This document shows positions 6,204 to 9,219 of a DNA stretch of 9,219 nt, in pieces. The notes beneath the pieces are model-generated. The model made no database searches and was not told the origin of the DNA. It saw only the letters and a list, made by a program, of their open reading frames with translations. Source of the DNA: Candidatus Parvarchaeota archaeon (GTDB lineage Archaea > Micrarchaeota > Micrarchaeia > Anstonellales > VGKX01). Position 1 is the stretch's first letter. Every line of letters starts with the position of its first letter. The stretch is taken from NCBI GenBank assembly GCA_016866895.1, contig VGKX01000033.1, positions 1-9,219 on the forward strand, given 5' to 3'. The position numbers and the translations under genes are program-made.

Positions 6204-6674
6204 TTGGAAAGCGGCATTGGACATATAAGGAAAGTGTTTGGGGACAGAAAAAGCGCAGGATTGTTTGCTGTTCTTTGCACTGTGCTTTTGGTGGTCTACC
6301 TGACGCTAAATAGCGTGATTGACCCCTTGAGGCTTGCATTAAACAGCCTTGCCAAGCCATTGGATGTTGCACTAGTCGTTGTGCTTGCAATAATGGCGGC
6401 TCTTTTCATGACTCTTTTGGAATACCAGCACAGGCAGAGCGGCAGTGTGGTGGGCGCCAGAGGGGGGACTTTTGGGGCAATAGTCGGAGGCCTGACAACT
6501 GCTTGCCCCATATGCCTTCCGCTATGGACATATTATCTTGGAATTGGTTCGGTTGCGGCAAGCCTTGCACAGGCAAGCCCATATTTGCTTGCAGCAAGCA
6601 TCATTGGGTTAGGCTACAGCATACGCAGGATTGCCATAAGCGGACAGGAAGGCTGCGCTATCGGTAAAAAATAG
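6204..6674 (+). CDS. Four-helix membrane protein with intramembrane CPIC motif, unknown family
   Basis: I do not recognise this 156-residue integral membrane protein. Four hydrophobic segments are visible, about 17-39, 53-74, 86-115 and 120-141. The third contains Gly-rich GGTFGAIVGGLTTA followed by Cys101-Pro-Ile-Cys104-Leu-Pro. A CPxC pair in a membrane helix recalls two known settings: the CPC/CPH metal site of P1B ATPases and the redox cysteines of DsbD/CcdA-like transporters. Other cysteines are Cys25 in helix 1 and Cys151 near the C-terminus. Placed between a cupredoxin and HMA-domain genes, it is more likely a copper permease or a thiol-redox partner; this is inference. The start is TTG with a GGTGA ribosome site; a stop codon lies immediately upstream in frame. 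An 89-base gap separates it from the cupredoxin gene, and the next gene begins 27 bases downstream. Confidence 0.82.
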   Translation: MESGIGHIRKVFGDRKSAGLFAVLCTVLLVVYLTLNSVIDPLRLALNSLAKPLDVALVVVLAIMAALFMTLLEYQHRQSGSVVGARGGTFGAIVGGLTTACPICLPLWTYYLGIGSVAASLAQASPYLLAASIIGLGYSIRRIAISGQEGCAIGKK

Positions 6675-6701
6675 GAATTGAGGAATGACTGGGGGGAGAA
6701 A

Positions 6702-6902
6702 ATGGAAAAAACGCTCAAGGTTTCAGGAATGCACTGCAAAAGCTGCCAGGTGCTTTTGGCAGACATTATAGGAGAAGTGGACGGGGCCAAGGCGCTGAGT
6801 CTTGATTTCAAGACGGGTCTGGTCAGGGTAAGCATTTCTGACGAGTCGGCACTTTCTAAGGTGAAGGAAGCGATAAAGGGTGAGGGCTACAAGGTGGAAT
6901 AG
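6702..6902 (+). CDS. copZ: Stand-alone HMA-domain metallochaperone (CopZ-like)
   Basis: This 66-residue cytoplasmic protein is a single heavy-metal-associated domain with the ferredoxin-like fold. The metal site is GMHC-KS-C (Cys12 and Cys15), with the Met and His of a Cu(I)-type GMxCxxC loop, and the C-terminus EAIKGEGYKVE matches the end of the fold. CopZ/Atx1 proteins carry Cu(I) to CopA-type ATPases, and a CopA gene lies in the same run (8627). The site alone does not exclude other soft metals. The start is ATG 6702, just after a strong GGGGGGAG site (6691-6698); an in-frame TTG at 6678 would place that ribosome site inside the gene. The gene is 27 bases after the CPIC membrane protein and 47 bases before the HMA-fusion gene. 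Confidence 0.9.
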   Translation: MEKTLKVSGMHCKSCQVLLADIIGEVDGAKALSLDFKTGLVRVSISDESALSKVKEAIKGEGYKVE

Positions 6903-6949
6903 GGAAAAGTGCCGCTTACGAGAGAAAACAAGGCAACGGAGTTGGTAAT

Positions 6950-7918
6950 ATGGTAGTTGAACAGGAATTTGAGCTTCATGGCATGCACTGTGAATCATGC
7001 GAGAAGATAATCGCAAGGGCGGTTTCAAAGTATGCCGGCGCAAGCGCAACAGGGTTTGATATGAAAAAAAACACAGTGAGGATTGCCTGCCAGCAGGACG
7101 ATTTGGAAAAAATAAGGCGGGACTTGCTTGAAAAGGGGTATCAGATTCTGATGCCTGGAGAGGAGAAAAAGAGTGGGTATGAGGCAGGCTCTCTTGGAAG
7201 GGCCAGGACATTTCTTGTCAACATGGTTTTTGGGGCGCCTGGATACGCACAAGAAAGCAAGCTTGTTTTCAGCGCAGTCTTCTCCCTTGCAGTACTTTTG
7301 ATCGTGCACGCCGCGCTATTCATGACTGCATTCAAAAACACCCAAAACTATATTGACAGATACGGAATCATTTTCATCCTCATGTCAGTTTCGGTTGTTG
7401 CAGTCCTTTTTGCATTTTTCCATGCAAGGGCATTTAAGAGGCAGACTGGCTGCATGTCAGGGATGATGAACGGCATGACAATAGGCATGATGGGTGGGTT
7501 TTTGATAGGCGCTTTTGCCGGCGCCACAAACGGGATGTATGTCGGAAGCCTGGTGGGGATGGCAGTGGGCATTGGCCTTGGTTTTGAGGCAGGCAGGTGC
7601 TGCGGGGTCATGGGGGCAATGGAGGGGGCCATGGGTGGGCTTATGGCAGGCACCATGGGCGCCATGCTTTCGGTCATGATGGTAAACGACCACCTGATTG
7701 AGTTCTTGTTTATTCTGACAGGAACGGCACTTGCAATACTGGTTGGGCTAAGCTACATGCTGTACAAGGAACACGGAAGCATTGATTCAAAGGAATACAA
7801 CATAACAGCAAGCCAGTTCCTGCTTTTTGCACTTGCAATTGACCTTGTGGTTACGGTGATTTCAATATTTGGGCCAAAGGCAGGATTTGTATGGACTGGC
7901 GGACAGGCCGGGATTTGA
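6950..7918 (+). CDS. HMA domain fused to a Gly/Met-rich multi-helix membrane protein, putative copper transporter
   Basis: This 322-residue protein starts with a cytoplasmic HMA domain (about 4-66, site GMHC-ES-C, Cys14 and Cys17). Two membrane helices follow (about 105-127 and 139-160), then an extraordinary Gly/Ala/Met-rich stretch (168-244). That stretch holds 16 methionines, Cys168 and the pair Cys217-Cys218, in repeated GM-type patterns such as GMMNGMTIGMMGG and MGAMEGAMGGLMAGTMGAM. It ends with two more helices (about 250-270 and 287-307). The Gly-rich stretch is hydrophobic enough for two or three tightly packed helices with a Met-lined path. Methionine and cysteine in membrane helices bind Cu(I) in CTR1- and CusA-type transporters, so a copper transport role is inferred; it is neither of those families. 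I cannot name a family. ATG 6950 is preceded by GGAG (6938-6941). It sits between copZ-like and cupredoxin genes. Confidence 0.88.
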   Translation: MVVEQEFELHGMHCESCEKIIARAVSKYAGASATGFDMKKNTVRIACQQDDLEKIRRDLLEKGYQILMPGEEKKSGYEAGSLGRARTFLVNMVFGAPGYAQESKLVFSAVFSLAVLLIVHAALFMTAFKNTQNYIDRYGIIFILMSVSVVAVLFAFFHARAFKRQTGCMSGMMNGMTIGMMGGFLIGAFAGATNGMYVGSLVGMAVGIGLGFEAGRCCGVMGAMEGAMGGLMAGTMGAMLSVMMVNDHLIEFLFILTGTALAILVGLSYMLYKEHGSIDSKEYNITASQFLLFALAIDLVVTVISIFGPKAGFVWTGGQAGI

Positions 7919-7966
7919 ACGGAATATGAAATGATAGTTTAAGTGATACGGCAAGGGGTGTTTATC

Positions 7967-8575
7967 ATGAAAAATCTTGAGCTTTTGGCAATAGGCGTGA
8001 TAGTGATTGCCCTATTAAGCATGGTTTTTGCCAACATGTCGCAGGCGGGAGGGAAATACGGACAGGGTGGGCAAGTTTTGCAAAATAGCCAGGCAACAGG
8101 CTATGCACTGCAGGCAAAGCCAACAGAAGGAATCGCAGCACTGGGGCAGGGGCAGAAAGCTGCTGCCAAGTTCGCACCTGCCCAAAAAGGAGTCGGGAAC
8201 ATTCAGGTGAAAAGTGGGGTGCAGGAAATAACGCTAACAGTGCAGGGCGGCAGTTATTACCCAAATCCAATCCGCGTTAAAAAAGGAACGCCTGTGAGGC
8301 TTGTGGCTGACTTAAGCCAAATGTCCGGATGTTCAAGAAGCATAGTAATTCCTGAGTTTGGCATTAGCAAGGTCTTGAGTAATACGGACAACACAATTGA
8401 ATTCACGCCCACCAAGTCAGGCACATTTGATTTTTCCTGCTCGATGGGCATGTACCAGGGAAAAATTGTTGTTGAAGAGGCTGACGGGACTGTTGCGGCT
8501 TATGAGGGAATAGCTCCAAAAAGGGCCGCCGGTGGAACGTGCGGGATGGGAGGGGGCTGCGGCTGTGGTGGTTGA
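7967..8575 (+). CDS. Membrane-anchored cupredoxin-like protein with Cys-rich tail (cupredoxin B)
   Basis: This 202-residue protein is a paralogue of the one at 5623. A signal anchor or signal peptide (about 5-22) is followed by a Gln/Ala/Gly-rich linker (25-75) and a cupredoxin-like domain (about 76-170). The domain has PIRVKKGTPVRLV, SGC (Cys122), IPEFGIS, FTPTKSGTFDFSC and the loop Cys158-Ser-Met160-Gly-Met162 with YQGKIVV. As in the paralogue, the usual type 1 copper histidines are missing. The C-terminus carries a tail with Cys192, Met194, Cys198 and Cys200 within GTCGMGGGCGCGG, which looks like an extra Cu(I)-binding site. The start is ATG 7967 with AAGGGGTG (7953-7960) 6 bases before it; an in-frame GTG at 7943 lacks a ribosome site. 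CSMGM-type cupredoxins of this kind are also found fused to HMA and SafE-type membrane domains in bacteria, as I recall, which supports the copper context. Next gene: CopA, 51 bases downstream. Confidence 0.88.
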   Translation: MKNLELLAIGVIVIALLSMVFANMSQAGGKYGQGGQVLQNSQATGYALQAKPTEGIAALGQGQKAAAKFAPAQKGVGNIQVKSGVQEITLTVQGGSYYPNPIRVKKGTPVRLVADLSQMSGCSRSIVIPEFGISKVLSNTDNTIEFTPTKSGTFDFSCSMGMYQGKIVVEEADGTVAAYEGIAPKRAAGGTCGMGGGCGCGG

Positions 8576-8626
8576 GATGTTTGCCACTGCCTTGGGATTT
8601 TGAGAAAAAACAGGGGGGAGAGTTTT

Positions 8627-9219
8627 ATGAAAAGAGAAGATTTTACAGTTAATGGGATGCACTGCGCAAGCTGTGCCACACTTATCACAAGAGGGCTTGC
8701 CAAACTGCCCGGAGTGCAGAAGGCCAATGTGAATTATGCGGCGGCACGGGCACAGGTTGAATATGATGAGAAACAGGCAAGCCAACAGCAGATAATTGAC
8801 AAAATATCGGCACTTGGTTACAAGGCAACATTGGGGTTTGACTCGCAGCGCGAAAAAAAGGAGCGCGAGCATGAGATTAAGGAGTTGACGCAAAAGCTCC
8901 TAATAGGCACAGTGCTTTCAGTTCCGGCAATCGCACTTGGGATGTTTGTAATGGACTTCCCATTCCGCCTTTTGTTGCTGTTTCTTTTATCTACACCCGT
9001 TCAGTTTATTGTTGGCGCAAGCTTTTATCAGGGCGCGATATCGGCAGCCCGCAACAAGAGTGCATCAATGGATACACTTATTGCAGTTGGCACAACTGCC
9101 GCCTACCTGTTCTCGCTTGCCGCGCTATTTGGCATTGTTGAGGAGCAGTATTTCGAAGTGTCGGCATCCCTTATCACACTTGTGATACTTGGAAAATATC
9201 TCGAGGCGGTTGCAAAGGG
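8627..9219 (+). CDS. copA: CopA-type Cu(I) P1B ATPase, N-terminal part (3' truncated)
   Basis: This is the start of a heavy-metal P1B-type ATPase that pumps Cu(I) out of the cytoplasm; the window edge cuts it after about 197 residues of a usual 700-800. Residues 1-70 form one HMA domain with site GMHC-AS-C (Cys13 and Cys16) and ALGYKA at its end. Then come a charged linker (EKKEREHEIKEL) and the first membrane helices. The conserved family stretch TPVQFIVGASFYQGA (near 124-138), SASMDTLIAVGTTAAYLFSL (near 145-164) and LGKYLEAVAKG (at the edge) is typical of CopA. The CPC metal site and the DKTGT phosphorylation site lie beyond the edge, so copper specificity rests on the N-terminus and on the neighbours. 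The start is ATG 8627 with GGGGGGAG (8613-8620) 6 bases before. It is the last visible gene of the putative copper operon. Confidence 0.95.
   Translation, partial: MKREDFTVNGMHCASCATLITRGLAKLPGVQKANVNYAAARAQVEYDEKQASQQQIIDKISALGYKATLGFDSQREKKEREHEIKELTQKLLIGTVLSVPAIALGMFVMDFPFRLLLLFLLSTPVQFIVGASFYQGAISAARNKSASMDTLIAVGTTAAYLFSLAALFGIVEEQYFEVSASLITLVILGKYLEAVAK

Noticed and set aside
6007..6390. Minus-strand open frame across the cupredoxin A / CPIC gene boundary
   Set aside because: It overlaps two supported + strand genes and shows no protein family signal.
7348..7677. Minus-strand Pro/Met-rich open frame opposite the Gly/Met core
   Set aside because: Low-complexity mirror of the GGN/ATG-rich coding strand, with no ribosome site recognised.

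Overview
The window most likely comes from an archaeon, possibly a DPANN-type lineage; that placement is inference. The signs are TATA-like boxes upstream of several genes, one apparently leaderless transcript, GGTGA and GGGGAG ribosome binding sites, heavy use of AGG/AGA arginine codons, a membrane-anchored winged-helix protein, and a type I surface protein with a C-terminal membrane anchor. No rRNA, tRNA, CRISPR array, insertion sequence or transposase was seen.

Region 1 (1-2269) is the downstream end of a SUF iron-sulfur cluster assembly operon on the + strand: the C-terminal part of a SufD/SufB-family scaffold protein (cut by the window edge), the cysteine desulfurase SufS, and a SufU-type protein. 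The genes overlap or nearly touch. SufS removes sulfur from cysteine, SufU would accept or shuttle it, and the SufB/D scaffold assembles the cluster. SufB and SufC would be expected upstream, outside the window.

Region 2 (2375-4741) has two + strand genes with their own AT-rich upstream regions: a 337-residue helical protein of unknown function, and a secreted, membrane-anchored protein built of beta-sandwich (regulatory/Ig-like) domains.

Region 3 (4789-5622) has a minus-strand gene for a two-helix membrane protein with a cytoplasmic winged helix-turn-helix domain, and a 273-base divergent intergenic region. That region holds TATA-like boxes in both directions and GTTTCA/TGAAAC repeats around the regulator's start.

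Region 4 (5623-9219, open at the edge) is the most interesting part: six closely spaced + strand genes that look like one copper-handling operon. They are a membrane-anchored cupredoxin with a glycine-rich tether, a four-helix membrane protein with an intramembrane CPIC motif, a stand-alone HMA metallochaperone (CopZ-like), an HMA domain fused to a membrane protein with an unusual Gly/Met-rich core, a second anchored cupredoxin with a Cys-rich tail, and the N-terminal part of a CopA-type P1B ATPase. A plausible scheme is Cu(I) handover between cytoplasmic HMA domains and membrane transport proteins, with the two outward-facing cupredoxins binding copper outside the membrane. The CPIC protein and the HMA-Met-rich protein are not families I can name and are candidates for new copper-transport components.
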